Shown: positions 1-12,978, counted from the first letter of the stretch. The stretch is 64,000 nucleotides of DNA from Epiperipatus broadwayi (GCA_028023455.1 JAQFVV010012416.1:7547594-7611593); one strand, 5' to 3'. A program made the numbers and translations. The notes: generated by a model not told the origin, from the sequence alone.

Positions 1-1542
1 AAATATATGTTATTAAAATAATATTTATTTAGTCGACTTAAGTAATTTTAGTTTATAAGACTGCGAATTTCAATTTTCAATTGATATTTTGTTGTGTATT
101 AATTTGCATTGCAAAAATAGCTCCTATAAGTTAATCAATTCATTCACTCTCTAAAAACATCTCAAGAGGTGTGAACCTGTTACTTTATCCCATGAGTTTT
201 AAAGAATAATTATCTAGCGCGAATTAAAATCTTAACTTTAGAATGAAGATTACACTTTTTATCTACATCACAAACATGGACTTAATTAAAATAACTAGAT
301 ATTATAAATGATGATACTAACTATATTTAGCATATAAAAAATGATTAGTTGGTAAAAGAATAACTGCTATTTTATGCATATGAAGAATGTGTTGTTTATT
401 ATTTCAACCATTATTGATCCACTGCAGAAAAAGGATCTAAGTTTAATTTAATTATTCCTATCCTTGGTTCCCTTCTTCATATCATTCCAGCAAACTTTCC
501 CATCTCATCCATCCATCTCGTATTTAGTCATTCTTTCTAGGTCCTTTGCAATTTATGGGGATCCGTTTAAAACTTCAATTCACAATTTATTATCAATTCA
601 TCCAGAAATATATTCCAGTCAAATTATATTTCAACCTCCAATGTTGTAAATAATATCTGATTATTCTCTCACTGTGAATTTCGCTTTTGAATACCTTCTC
701 CCTCATTCCTTGTTACTCTCAGCATATATATTTCTTCACAAAAAGTGGTCTAAAAACTTAAGTCTTTACACTGTTCTTCAGTGAAGAAGAGTTCAAGTCT
801 CAAATCCATTAGTGATAATTAAGAAACCACATCTATTGAAAACTTTATCTAAACACATAGGCATATTCCCTTTCAATAAAATATTTATGCAGAAAACTAA
901 CTTTCATATAAAAATTAATTAAATTTTTTAAATGTTTATTTTAAATAATATTATAAAAGCATTATATAATAATTATAAAATCAAATCATTTTTAATAAAT
1001 AATTTTTTATATATTTCTAAATAAATTAAAAGTAGACTTAATCACCAAAGTTTTTTTTATTTTTTATTGTAAGATAAACCCATTATGACGGCAGAAAGAA
1101 GGTTGATGTTAACAGAAAAAAGACACCCACACATCCTTGATTCTTCTCTGAGGCCTTGAAAGAAATGAGCTATGCAAATTTTTAATATCCACTCCATAAT
1201 TCTTGTTGATGCAGCTAGTATTATTATATGATTATTCACATAGTAAAATAATACAGATGGGCTGCTCATTAATATGCATCACCCAATATGGAAGTTTACT
1301 AATTTTTTATCTCTGAGTTTAATATAAGAGATACCATGGTCTTACTTTTCAGTTACATGATAATTCTACACTGAAACCATTGAATTTTTTTGAAGATACT
1401 ATAAATGTGTTACAACTATGATAGACAAAACTGAACTATGGCTTTACTCCCAGGAGGCGATAAGTTTGACACATCAATTAAACTTCAGCAATTGGCCTAT
1501 GTATACTGAATAATGATAAAGGTATGTGTAAAAGATTGTGAT

Positions 1543-1590
1543 GTGAGCCAACTGATGAGTGACGGTTCAGCATGAAATGTGCATCTGGGG
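1543..1590 (+). ncRNA. Degenerate hammerhead ribozyme copy
   Basis: CTGATGA (1552-1558) is followed by a weak stem II and GAAA (1574-1577). ATGT (1577-1580) can pair with GCAT (1581-1584) as a very short stem III, so cleavage would fall after C1585. The stem I strand before the core (GCCAA) is followed after the predicted site by TGG and a G run, so stem I is poorly kept. It aligns with the better ribozyme copies near 42.1, 42.7 and 48.3 kb. Probably inactive. Confidence 0.5.
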
Positions 1591-1601
1591 GGGGGGGGTA
1601 T

Positions 1602-1912
1602 ACATCTTTTTCACATGTCTTTGATCATATGTTTATGATTACACCTCTCCACAAGGTGTTAAAAGTGGATGGAAAGCAGTCCCTACCTTCCTTAAGAGTG
1701 GTGTAGTTAAAAGAACTACAAAAATATTACTCATTAAATGTATAATCTCTAGTCTAATGATTGTTTCTACCCACTTTCAACTCCTTGTGGAGATGTGTAA
1801 TCATAAACTGAGCATCTTGGGATCCATAGATCTTTTTCACATGCCTTTGGTCATATATTTATGATTACACCCTCCACAATGTGTTAAAAGCGGATAGAAA
1901 CATTCCTTATAC
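1602..1912. repeat. Direct and inverted repeat cluster next to the degenerate ribozyme
   Basis: A roughly 75-bp unit beginning ATCTTTTTCACATG occurs at about 1604-1680 and again at 1830-1902 in the same orientation. Its second half (GATTACACCTCTCCACAAGG) recurs inverted at about 1762-1812. The opening of the unit resembles the sequence just downstream of the hammerhead copies near 42.7 and 48.3 kb, so this looks like a scrambled member of that family. Confidence 0.6.
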
Positions 1913-2230
1913 TGCATGAGATAGGTGTAGTGAAAATTAAACTACATTAATATTATACATTACTAAGATATTATGAAAGTTATATCTTCAAAAGAATATG
2001 ATGTTACAGTAGCCAACCAGTTAAGAAAACAAATATTTTTAATTTATTAAACAAAAAAAATTCAATCTAATAATTTTTTTGTGTTTGTGCATAGGTGTAG
2101 TAGAGCAAATTAACTGAATTAGACATTAATTTCTATTATAGGTTTTAAAAAAAAAAAAGCTATCCATTGGTGGATAACAAAGTAGACAACAACAAATTAA
2201 TTGATAAGTTTCAAAAAAAAAACTTTTTTT

Positions 2231-2317
2231 CTCATGGCGGCCGGAAAGGGACCCGCTAACCTGAGACAACTGCTTTTAAGGCGGTTGTGCTGCCCTCTCG
2301 ACTACCAACGCTTGACA
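2231..2317 (-). mobile_element. tRNA-derived SINE, family S1
   Basis: Read on the minus strand it starts GTCAAGCGTTGGTAGTCGAG, like a Leu/Ser-type tRNA head with long variable arm, and ends near CGGCCGCCATGAG plus a short A run (T run at 2224-2230). The same family occurs at 12979-13080, 38509-38612, 40570-40602, 47256-47366 and 51961-52065. A clear target-site duplication was not found for this copy. Confidence 0.75.
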
Positions 2318-2945
2318 ATAATAAAAAAAACATTTAGTGAGAAATTTTGCTAGCAATAACAGGGAATCGGTATAAATGAGGGAAAAGCAAAAATAACTAA
2401 AAATAATATATTTAATGAAGAAACAACGATTAAAAAACAAATATTTTCAATAAGTATGATGAATGCAACATTTTGTAAAAAATTTAATTAACAATGTTCG
2501 TAAATGCTAATTAATATTCTTTCATAATGTTTACAATCATCAAACTTATTGAAAATATTTATTTGTTACTAAATACATTATTTTCAGTTTTTGTTGTTTT
2601 TTTTTTAAATAAATTACATTATTTCATCTTAAATTATAAATATTAACATAGCTTAAACCAGGTCACATACAGAAGGAACACTATTGCATTGATCACATTT
2701 ATTAAAAATATTTGTTTTTCAATCATTGTTTATTCGCTAAATGTATTATTTTCAATGTTACTTTCAAAAAAAAAAATATTTTTATGTTTTCTAACATATA
2801 GATTCTTTTCAAGTTTTTGTTTTAATAAAAAGGAATAAAACCTATCTTATTCTTGTCTACTCGGTATGTGTAGACAGTAGTTCCATCAACAGATAATACA
2901 TACTTGCAACTAATAACATAACTACAACATAAATGATCAAATATA

Positions 2946-3049
2946 AGGGATTTGAACTCAGACTTTCAAGCACCCTTCAACTATCCACACTATCTCATAC
3001 AACTGGTACACATAACCACCCACATGTAGAAAAGATTAATAATCACCAA
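2946..3049 (-). repeat. Truncated copy of the hammerhead repeat family (3' part)
   Basis: Matches 48179-48280 closely: the GGATTTGAACTCAGA terminal motif, the CTATCCACACTATCTCATAC block, the CACATGTAGAAAAGAT segment and AATAATCACCAA. On the minus strand, family homology begins at about TTGGTGATTATT, the sequence that follows the predicted ribozyme cleavage site in intact copies. The CTGATGA core itself is absent. Confidence 0.65.
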
Positions 3050-3285
3050 AGTTTTCATACATAAAGAAAAGATAAAGCAGCCCATTGCAAACCAAAGATT
3101 TGTCTGCTGCCCATAGAAGAATAGTAAAGAAGAAGATATTCGTCACAAGATTTGCTTGGTATTTACTGGATGGTGAATGAAGGAACATTTTTCCAAACTT
3201 GTTTTATTCTCTATTGAACGATTAACTGGATTAGCTACGGCCTGCTACTGGGGGGAGGGAGTGATCAGAAAAAAATTTCAAGTTT

Positions 3286-3352
3286 TATCCAGTTAAGATT
3301 CAAACCCAGATTGTAAACATGGAAATAGATACACTATCGTGGCATCATGAGA
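3286..3352 (-). mobile_element. tRNA-like SINE fragment
   Basis: On the minus strand a B-box-like GGGTTTGAATCTT (3297-3309) lies downstream of an A-box-like stretch (about 3333-3346). Spacing suits a tRNA-derived SINE head. No tail or target-site duplication could be defined, so this is tentative. Confidence 0.35.
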
Positions 3353-4948
3353 TCTTTTATATAAAATTATTTATATGTAAATTCATATATATTTAACCAC
3401 AAGTTCAAATAACTAATTGTTTGTCATATGTAAATCTTACCACCCCAGACAATGCTTAAAATAAACCAATAGAATATTAGCACTGTTGTTAAGGTAACAT
3501 TCAGATAATAATACATTTATCTGAGCATTGTCTTGGCAATAGATTGCTGATATTCTATTGTTTTATTTTGAGCATTGACTGAGGCAATGTGATTTATATA
3601 TATACACATGTAAATAAACTCACTAAAACTAGCAGTGCAGCTCTTGACTATTGAAATGCTAGAATAAGTAATGTTAAGGGGTGATAGGCATTGTTGACTC
3701 CTACGCTTTATGAATAGGGTGATTAAACACATTACTATTTCCTATTTTCCCAGCTTCAATTTAACAGGTTAATTCAAAATAATGATCCTTACTATAGTTC
3801 TGATAAAATTTTCACAAAAAATGTTTTTATAATAATATCAAGAATTACACGTCTTTTTAGCTTCCTTATACAAATTATTGTGACCGCAACATTTTTTTTT
3901 AAAAACCAATCTTTTTCACCACTAAACTATATACCCTCATCGTGAACGTATGTATGCTGATTTGATTTATTTTAGAATTTATAATTATCAATTGTTGTTT
4001 TTCTTCCACAAAATAAACATAATAACATGAATAATAAAATATTATTCAAAGTCTGAATAATTTTAATTTGCATCAGTAATTAAAAAGCAATAAATATTAA
4101 TCATATGAAATTAAAAAAATTGACAACAAAATATGCAGTATATTAATTTAATAAAAATAATTATAAACTAAATATTGTATATTGCTCTCTATCAGGAAGT
4201 GACATCATCTTCCTTCCTAGTTGAAATTCTGTTCATTCTCATAGAAGAAGTCAATAAATTGCATCTTAGTTAAATCCTTTAACTAGAATAATTGTTCAAT
4301 ATAGCCTAACATTTAAATAAGAGAGCCAGTTCACAATTAGATGTGTTCTAATAATAAAAGGGCAAATACCGATTTGTTGTTGTTTTTTTTAATATCTCAA
4401 TCGTTTACTAAGAAGGAACTATACTCAGAAGAGCTTCATGGTATAATGGTTAATGAATCCATCTTCATCACCACAACCCAATAATGGAGTTCCAGAACAA
4501 ACGAACCTTTTTTTCCAGATAATAAACAAGCTTGGAGTTTTTCGTTCAAGTAGAGCTTCCATAGCCAACCCAGTTTACAACTCAATGATGGTTGGTATAT
4601 GGGTATATAGCTAATTAGACGGATGCGAATGCACTGATGGTAAAAATAAAAAATATGATTGTTAATAAATATGAATTTCACTACTTGTGGGAAAGCTTTC
4701 ATCAGACGAGCCCATTGTTATTCCTAGTTAAATTAGAGTATGAATTAAAGACTCCAGAATTTGATTTTCAACTGAAGATAAAATTAAAAAAAACTACAAT
4801 TCAGTGAATTGAATGAGATTAGTGCCATTTTGATATTTAAATACCATAATTTTTTTTTTAATTTACTTTACCTTATCAGCTTCATTTAATTTCTTTCAAC
4901 TGAAACTATGTACATACTTATCTTTTTTAAAGAAAGAAAGAAACTTAT

Positions 4949-5220
4949 AAACATACACAATTTTTTAAAAAAAAAAAAAAAACACCATTATACGTTTATA
5001 ATTCTACAACAATTTTTACTTCTTTTTTTTTACTATGTAATCTTTATTTGCTTCCAAAAAAAAAGATTAATTTTTTTAAAAAAAGTTATTCTAAACATAT
5101 ACAATTTTTTTAAAAAAAATACACCATTATTATATAACAATTTTTACTTTTTTTTCTTTTACTATGTAATTCTATGATAAGCTTTTATTTACCTCCAAAG
5201 AAAAGATTATTTTAAACTTT
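4949..5220. repeat. Two-copy tandem duplication, period about 144 bp
   Basis: Two copies start at AAACATACACAA (4949) and AAACATATACAA (5093). Both contain an A run, CACCATTAT, CAATTTTTACTT, TTTTACTATGTAAT and a CTCCAAA-type end. An 89-codon frame spans the pair but is lysine/phenylalanine-rich low complexity and not a credible gene. Confidence 0.75.
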
Positions 5221-5280
5221 AAATAATAAACAGCTAAGCAGTGCTTTCAACTTAGAAGGTCACATTCATAACACTCAAAT

Positions 5281-5350
5281 TTAGTGGCTGCCGTTGGATT
5301 TGAACGCTATGAAAGTAAATAAACGCTTATCACAGAACCATTATATCTTA
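5281..5350 (-). mobile_element. tRNA-like SINE fragment
   Basis: The minus strand shows an A-box-like TATAATGGTTCTGTGATAAG and, about 30 nt later, GCGTTCAAATCCAACGGC, a good B-box. No A-rich tail or target-site duplication was recognised. Confidence 0.4.
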
Positions 5351-5901
5351 TGCATTTACAATTTTAAAAAAAAATTACATAACATTTTTAAATTTCAGAA
5401 ATTAAAAGCATAGAACTCAAACTTGTTATGAGGGGTTCTTTAATGCTTGTGACAATAATGAATGAAAGGTGTGTACTCAATTAAGTGACAATCAATATTG
5501 TAAAACAACTTATTTGATGGTAAATTATTTAGGAACATACCGTTTATGCTAATATCATGTAAAGTATATTAAAGGAGTATACCTTCAATTGTCTATGCCA
5601 AATCTCAACATGGAAAAAAGTATACAGATACATATCTAATATAGAATGTAGACAGATAAAATGGAGGATTCTGTAGCAAACCATCAGATACAAGGGCAAC
5701 ATCTATTTTATTTTCAAAATATACAAAAACAATCTAAGTAAGGAAGTTGTTACAATACTATATATATCTTACTAATTAATAACAATCACTTCACATAACG
5801 CACTTAACACTAAAAAAATTTTTATTCAATTTTTATTTGGGTTGACAGTTTCACTATTTAATAGTATTCATCATGGATGTTTATTTGATGAAACCATAGA
5901 A

Positions 5902-5927
5902 AATAATAATAATAATAATAATAATAA

Positions 5928-5992
<65 letters not shown>
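5902..5992. repeat. (AAT)n microsatellite
   Basis: About 30 AAT/ATA units, interrupted by GA-containing variants near 5929 and at the right end. Confidence 0.97.
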
Positions 5993-5994
<2 letters not shown>

Positions 5995-6253
5995 AGGTAG
6001 ATTATTTTACATTTCTATTTTTGACAAGATGATTAAGATAGTTTAACATTAAATAAATACAGCAACTTTTAATATTAAAGCATACATGAGATACCGTCCA
6101 TTACTCAATGTGTATAAACAATACTGACCTATTTTATATAGTACTCCTGCAAATATTAAGACTTATATCAAACCACTTAATATCCTTAAAACTAATTCTG
6201 TCAAATATTCTCAGCACAACCTGTCTACTATCCTCGATTCAGTCTACCATTCT

Positions 6254-6272
6254 TATATATATATATATATAT
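6254..6272. repeat. (TA)n microsatellite
   Basis: Uninterrupted TA dinucleotides. Confidence 0.95.
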
Positions 6273-7550
6273 CAATTACCCTTAATTCTATCAATCTAAT
6301 GTCTTTAATTCAGTCTACATTGTTTAGAAACTCTGAAAATATGTTATCTGCTTATGGGAACTTTTCTAATTAAGACAGCCATGGGAAAATTCAAGTTAGT
6401 TCTTATGTAATAATGTTTCTTCTGATTCTATTAAATTCTCCATACATTATCTTATACCACTAGGAATTACTTTTTTCTTTTTTTGATTAACAATGAGTTA
6501 TGTTTTTATGACTCTTCTTTTGAGAGGCATTAGTATATATATTGTTACTACCTTTATACACGTAACACATTTAATGATAAAAAATTTACTTTTACTACAC
6601 CTTCATTTTTTGCTAATAATATATTATAAGTGTTATATTTTCAAAATGACTACCATTCAATTTAATATAGAAATAAAAATCTTACTTTTTTGCATTTTTA
6701 TATCTACTCGATGTAATAGTTGAGAAACACTGTCGGAACTTGTGTCAAGATTTTTCACATTTATGAGTTTTGTTTGCTTTTGTCTTATTTAGTAACAAGT
6801 TGGGTTTTTGCTCCATAATTTATTCATAACTTAACCTTTTCGTAATATATGGTAGCAAATGAAAAAAAAAAACAATAACATTATCTAGGTGTATCTGTGC
6901 AAAGGCGCTTTAGTATAGAAAATCATTGGAGAGTTAAAATATGTGTATAATTATATTCGATGCAGCAAATTAAATCAAATGTTCTAAATAACATTGTATA
7001 AAAACAGAGCTATTGTCAAGACATACTGGACTTCGAGCTTGTTAATATGGATTAAAAGACTTTTGATTTAACCATTCTTCTAAACTCAATTTCACAATTA
7101 CACTATATATCTTCAAAAAAAAAATTAGGATAAATTATATAAAATATGCTAAAGTTTCATTAAACAAAACAAGAATACTCCAACGGTAATGTTTATCTAA
7201 AGATTTGTGATGGTGGCATTTTATTGAAATTATATATTGGATCATTTCTATCATTTAAATGAAATAGTTTTGGAAAAATTCAAATTTTATTTAAGCTTTT
7301 CCAAACATGTTCAATTATTAATAATAACATACAGGTTATATTGCTTACAATAACTCCCCTCATATACACTTTAATGCAAAAAAATTTTTAATGAGTTCTT
7401 TATTTTCCTGACAGTTTCGACTGTCCTGCAGTTTTCATCAGAGCAATGTTAATCTCCTCTACTGCAAAGAAAGTAAAAGGAGAAAAATAAGAATAACATA
7501 CAGGTTACTAAGCATTTATTTTATAGCGCTATGTTTTATAAATTGTAATA

Positions 7551-7846
7551 CATTAAAGATCAGCCTTTTCAAGCTATTGTGCATGCACTTTTTACGAGTG
7601 TTAATAATAAATGAATACTTTCATTCCCAACACAAGATAATTTAAAATGAGTGGTCTATCCTCACGCTTTCATTTCCAGTACTTAAGATTTACCCATATA
7701 TAAGCATTTGGGTTTGAAAGAATAAGTGGGTTCATTTTCTTCTTTCATAAATACTATATCTTGTGTTGGGAATAAAAGTATTCATTTATTATTAACACTT
7801 GTAAAAAGCGCATGCACAATAGTTTGAAAAGGCTGATCTTTAATGT
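7551..7846. repeat. Foldback element with roughly 90-bp arms
   Basis: The left arm (7551-7639, CATTAAAGATCAGCC to CAACACAAGATA) is the near-perfect inverse of the right arm (7757-7846). The spacer is about 115 bp. The left flank (TTTTATAGCGCTATGTTTTA) is shared with a smaller inverted repeat near 20530-20690, so this is a dispersed family. Confidence 0.85.
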
Positions 7847-8182
7847 ATACAGATTACTATAGAAGTAACTGTTATATCAAAAAAGCAATTAATAGAACAC
7901 AGAATAATGATAAGAGAGAAATAGTGATCATCTAATGTACAAATCAACATTATGTTCACTTGGAAAAAATATAAAAATATTGAGCTGAGAGCAAAAAATA
8001 AAAGAAAAAAAAATTGTTAATACCGCTCACGTGATAATGGCAAAAAATCAGAAATCAACCTAATATGATAATCCATATTTTTTGAAATGCACTGATTAAT
8101 TTTGCTCAAAACAAAAGAAATGGTAAAATCAGTAAGAATCCTTACAGATAAATGTACAAAATGTCTATTAACTATTGCCTAT

Positions 8183-8265
8183 GACAGAATAGCTTAGTTG
8201 ATTAGAACATTCTTTTAAATTCAGTACTGACAAATCCAAAGGTTTGTTGATTCAATTCCTGTGTT
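8183..8265 (+). mobile_element. tRNA-derived SINE head
   Basis: The A-box-like TAGCTTAGTTGATTAGAAC is followed about 45 nt later by the B-box-like GTTGATTCAATTCCTG. Arrangement fits a tRNA-derived SINE promoter. It differs from families S1 and S2 in this window. Boundaries are approximate. Confidence 0.5.
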
Positions 8266-9115
8266 ACTACTGTCATTTGTCTAGCCAATAACACAAGAAA
8301 TATATATATATTATTCCAAAAAAAATATCAATAAAGTTCGAATTTTTCTAAAACCATTTAACAATTCTATTGAATGATGAAAATACTTCAGCCATAAAGT
8401 TATATGATCAATAATTGAATAACTAATCAACAATCAACCAATTGGTGACCAATAAATAATGCTTTACCGTAACTATTTTATTTTTCTCTGGAAAACAAGT
8501 TTACTTTTAGAATTGTATAACAAATTTCTAAAATAATTCAAAATAGTCTAATATATGTACTAAAATAAAGTTCTGTAATAGAGCAAACAAAAAACAAAAG
8601 GTTATCACAGTATTTGGGACGTATTATAAATATAAATACACTCCAGGACTGAGTGCAACAATGAAATTATGGCTATAAGACCAAAATTCTTGTCATGACT
8701 TGCATGAATATCTCATGAAATATACAACAAAACATTGTTAAAAAATATTTTCGTATTCTATTCTTTAATCTTTGACAAACATAGAGAAAAGAAAATCTGA
8801 CAAAAAATTTGATTCATTGAAAAAGTTATTTAACCAATTAGGTATATAAGTCAAGTATATGTACATGGAATATCTGATTTGCTATAACAAAGAAGCAAAA
8901 CTATGGAAAAAAAGATAGAAGTCTAAAAAAATATATATTCTGATTATAACACCAGATAATCCTTGGTGAAAAAAAACAATCAGCGTTAAAAACTGTATGT
9001 AGAATAGCATGTTAAATCTATTTTAATCAAAAGAAAAAATATTTAACTTATTAAATGTCAATATTTTTAAATTAATTTCATAAACAGTTTTAACTCTCTC
9101 TCAAACTGCTACTTT

Positions 9116-9573
9116 TAACATTATTTTGCCGATTTTTACCATTATTTTATCAAGAAAATTGTTCTGAATAATTTTAAGAATTTTTTTACAGCTAATAAAT
9201 CAATACAACAATGAAATAAGAATCTGCCATACCTTGATTAGTTGTTTCTTGTTCTTTACATAAGAACATGCCTGTCAATGATTTTGACAGTTCCGATATC
9301 TTCGTTTTGAATTTCAAAGTGAAAACATACATTTTAGAATCTTTTAATATTATTTTTCCAGTTTTATCATTATTTTATTGAGAAAACTGTACTGAACAAC
9401 CTTTAGAATTTTTTTATAACTAATAAATCAATACAATGAGATAAGAACCTGCTTTCACTATTATTGGCTGTTTCTTGTTCTCTACATAAGAGAATATCTG
9501 TTAATGATTTTGATAGTTCTGATATCTCCGTTGTAAATTTCAAAGTGAAAAGACATGTTTTACAATCTTTTTT
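9116..9573. repeat. Two-copy tandem duplication, period 229 bp
   Basis: The copies start at 9116 and 9345. Shared landmarks include TTATTTTAT..GAGAAAA, TAATAAATCAATACAA, TTTCTTGTTCT.TACATAAGA, AATGATTTTGA.AGTTC.GA and AATTTCAAAGTGAAAA. Divergence is scattered substitutions and small indels, so it is an old duplication. No coding capacity. Confidence 0.9.
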
Positions 9574-10061
9574 GCTCATTTATAATTTTTTTGAGAAAAT
9601 ATTTATGAAAATATTTATTATTTTAGAAGAATAATTCAGATTTTAATAGAAAAATGTACTTTGTCATGAAAACAAATTGAGAAAGAAATCAATAATGTAT
9701 AGCTGCAATTTGTAATTAGAAGACAAAAATATATTTTATGTTGACTGCTATAGATTATTTTTGCCAATTATAAAGAGAAATTTATTTTTAAAAATTTTTG
9801 TTTACTTTAATAATCTGACAAATTATTAATTTGCATTTTAGAAAAGGTTTTTAATCCGAAGAAATAAGATTTATGGGTAACATTTAAATATCAATAACAT
9901 TTTTTAAAATCTTTTTTTTTTAAAAAAAAAAAAACAATTGCTATGGAAAAGACTGTAATACAAACGATATACATATAATTTTGACTGGGTTTTGCAGTCT
10001 TGGAAAGATATACTTGAAGAAATTATCAAAAAACTTTATTAAAATGTTTCACTACTAGCGA

Positions 10062-10172
10062 TTTAAATGGTCTGAAGATGATATATCCTGGTAGAATAGT
10101 GAAGATGATAATTCAAGTTCTGAAAGTGAAGATATAGAAAGTGAAAATATGTCTGAAGAAGATTTGCAATAA
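10062..10172 (+). pseudogene. Short acidic ORF remnant, unidentified
   Basis: One 37-codon frame reads as Ser/Glu/Asp-rich (NSEDDNSSSESEDIESEN region), with one internal TAG after ISW and a terminal TAA. Acidic Ser/Glu tracts of this kind occur in transposase N-termini and many nuclear proteins, but there is no diagnostic motif. It may be chance in an A/G-rich stretch. Confidence 0.2.
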
Positions 10173-11518
10173 ATTAGGTGAGCTTATTGTATTTATATTA
10201 GTTCCTATTTAAGTAAATAAAAATATTTCTTATTATTCAATAAAATCATTTTTAAATTTTTTTTCCCAATTTCCCAAACTTAAAACGCTATTATGTATTA
10301 AACTTGGGACATCTTATATTCAAAGTAATATGATAATAAACTGTTAATTAATAACATTAATCGTATTCAAATATTCAGGAAACCAAATGATGTTTGGGCA
10401 CCAAATTTGTGGGTTGAGTATAACATCCATATTTGTCACATCAATCTGAAATGTATTTATTTTTTTACCTTCTTCAACTGAGAATTAATTGAAAACTTTT
10501 AGTTCTCAAATCTAATCATCCTCACTACTGCAATAAACCTGACAGAATGAATAAAACTACTAAGTAGTGCTAATGAGAAACAAATTTGTTGTAGGTTTAA
10601 TACATGACCTAAGTCATTTTTGACACTAGGGAAGCCCCAAAATTATTCCTGACACAACCAAGAGATAAATGATTTTAGATAATACACTCAAAGTCAATAT
10701 CACTTGTTTGTGTGAACAATGGTTTTGCTTTCCAGATGATAATTCTAATATCTTAAATTGTCTGTTCTCATGTAATTAATTAAACTACACAAATGTTTTA
10801 TTATTAATTCACTTAAGAAATAAGCACATATTCTTTCAACAGAATTTAATGATTCTGATGACACTTCCATTTCATTAACAGAATACAAAATGTACCTTAT
10901 GTTTTAAAAAACTTATACAACCTAAAGAGTCCACCATTTAATAATTTTAACTGACATATAAATATCATTACTAATCCACTCAACAGAACAATTAATTTTC
11001 TAATTAAGATCAATTGCCTTTGGCAGCTATTATCACCACTATATAATGCAGTAATACTATTCATGAAAAAAAAAAGTGCATTTTAAATGCCTAAATAAAC
11101 AAGTTTAACAACATGTGCATTATTAGTACATTCGTGTAATGTATTCGAATGATATTACGTAAAATGTTTTCTGATTTTCTAAGATAAAAAATATACGTAC
11201 AATATTTATTGAATAATGTAATAACCCTGCTTCAAAATATTTAACAAATTTTTAAAATATACAGTATCAGTTGGCTTATCCATTATATTTTATTCTAAGC
11301 CAATCTAGTAAAGGATGTAAATTAGTAAAAAATAGCTTATGACTTATTTACAGCTCATATGTTTAGGTTATTATGTGGCACATTTACTGTCCTTTTCATA
11401 ACATATATAAATACTACAGATAAATATATAAACGCATGCCTATAATACAACTCAATTTAAGGATTAGAAAACATGTACAAATTAGTATCAACAAAATGAA
11501 AAAGCATGTGGTTTTATT

Positions 11519-11626
11519 GCTCAGTAATTAAGAAGTCAAGCACCAGATCTGTGAACACCAGAATTAATCCTGAGATCTCTCGATTCCAAGTCGGGTGCTC
11601 TATTAATGGTGCCAAACTGCTTAGAA
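11519..11626 (-). mobile_element. tRNA-derived SINE, family S2
   Basis: The minus strand reads GCAGTTTGGCACCATTAATA, an A-box region, then GAGCACCCGACTTGGAATC with a plausible anticodon arm (loop CTTGGAA, anticodon TGG, so perhaps tRNA-Pro derived), then B-box-like GGATTAATTCTGG. It ends in a GAGCAATAAA-type tail shared with the copy at 23577-23700. Confidence 0.6.
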
Positions 11627-12978
11627 CATTATCAATAAAAATAATCTTTAACGAAATAAAATAATACAGTATGAAAAACACAGTGAAATAATGGAGAAAA
11701 TATAATGTATTTATATACATAAGAACTGCAGGCAATCTTAAACATTCATACCAAATTGGTTCATGAAATGAGTATGGAAGTTGAAATGTAAGAAAATAGA
11801 GCAATGTACAGAAAACATCAAAAAGTGGTTTTAAAATATTTATTTTTTAATGACGTGTTTTAGCATATCCAGATGGTCTTCTATTTTTTTTTTTTTTTTA
11901 ATTATTACCTTAAATTTTATTACATTGTTAATGAAATAATTAAAGTGATAGAAATAATTTTGTTTAAAAGGTACACAAATGCAGAATAACTCACACATAT
12001 ATATATATTAAAAATATAGTTTATACAAAGGAAATCAGTCAAAATTTTGTATGGTAAAAATATTTATAAGTAAATTGCTTTGCTTATTTTTCAGACAATT
12101 TAAGATTCAACACTCTTTTCATTGGGTTTATTAGACTTATTATATATCAATAAAATGACATGTTAATTATTTGAAAATATTTTAAAATTTGCATAAGGTT
12201 TTACTCCTATTTATAATTACATTTTAGATTTTATGTTTTCTTAAGCAGGATTTACTGTATGAGAAATTAATTGCTGTCATCACTGATGATAGATGAATAA
12301 AAACCCTGTTAAGTTTTTATATGATTGAAGAGGAGAATTCTTTAAGAATAAAAGTAATCAAAAGACATCTCAAACTAATAAATTAATACTACTAAAAAGT
12401 TGCAACTTAATATTATACAAAAATGTAAATCATTATTCTGAATACAAAACTAAGTGCTGATTGGTGATTATCGATATATTAGAGTATGGATAAAAACAAA
12501 AAACTTGAATATACAGTACATAAATAACACATTATTGATTAGTACCTGGTATTTTTTTTATATTTATCAAGAGATAATTGAATTGTACTTTTCTTTTCTT
12601 GATAAAAATTTCCATAACATGATGTCTTTTTCTATTGTACTTTGTGTGAAATAGTGAATAGTAAGAAAGTAAAATATATGGACGTAGAAGACCATCTGTA
12701 ATATGAAAATGTGTTCACCCTCCCTCAAATAACAATATTTACTGTATCCTTTTATAAAACTTCAAAAAGTTTTATAAATTCTAACAGATTTATTTTTCTC
12801 CTTTTATTATTCCGTGAATCATTCTTTTTTTTTTATTTATTAACAAAAAAAAAAAATTAAAAATCCATTTTTTTTCCTCTTACAATTAAATTAAATTAAT
12901 CATTTTCATTTTAATATTAGAATGAAAAAATAAATTATTTTTGACTTAAGCAGAATTACAGTGATCACTAGATTTATG

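Noticed and set aside
2231-2317. Possible functional tRNA-Leu/Ser gene (also at 47256 and 51961)
   Set aside because: Multiple copies with A tails and target-site duplications and imperfect stems; SINEs, not tRNA genes.
4432-4590. tRNA-like GCTTCATGGTATAATGGTTA
   Set aside because: A-box-like only; the downstream B-box candidate is weak and the fold does not close into a tRNA.
4908-5177. 89-codon ORF
   Set aside because: Low-complexity translation of A/T runs in a tandem duplication.
12270-12300. CTGATGA near 12280 as another hammerhead
   Set aside because: No GAAA box or stem pairing at the right spacing.
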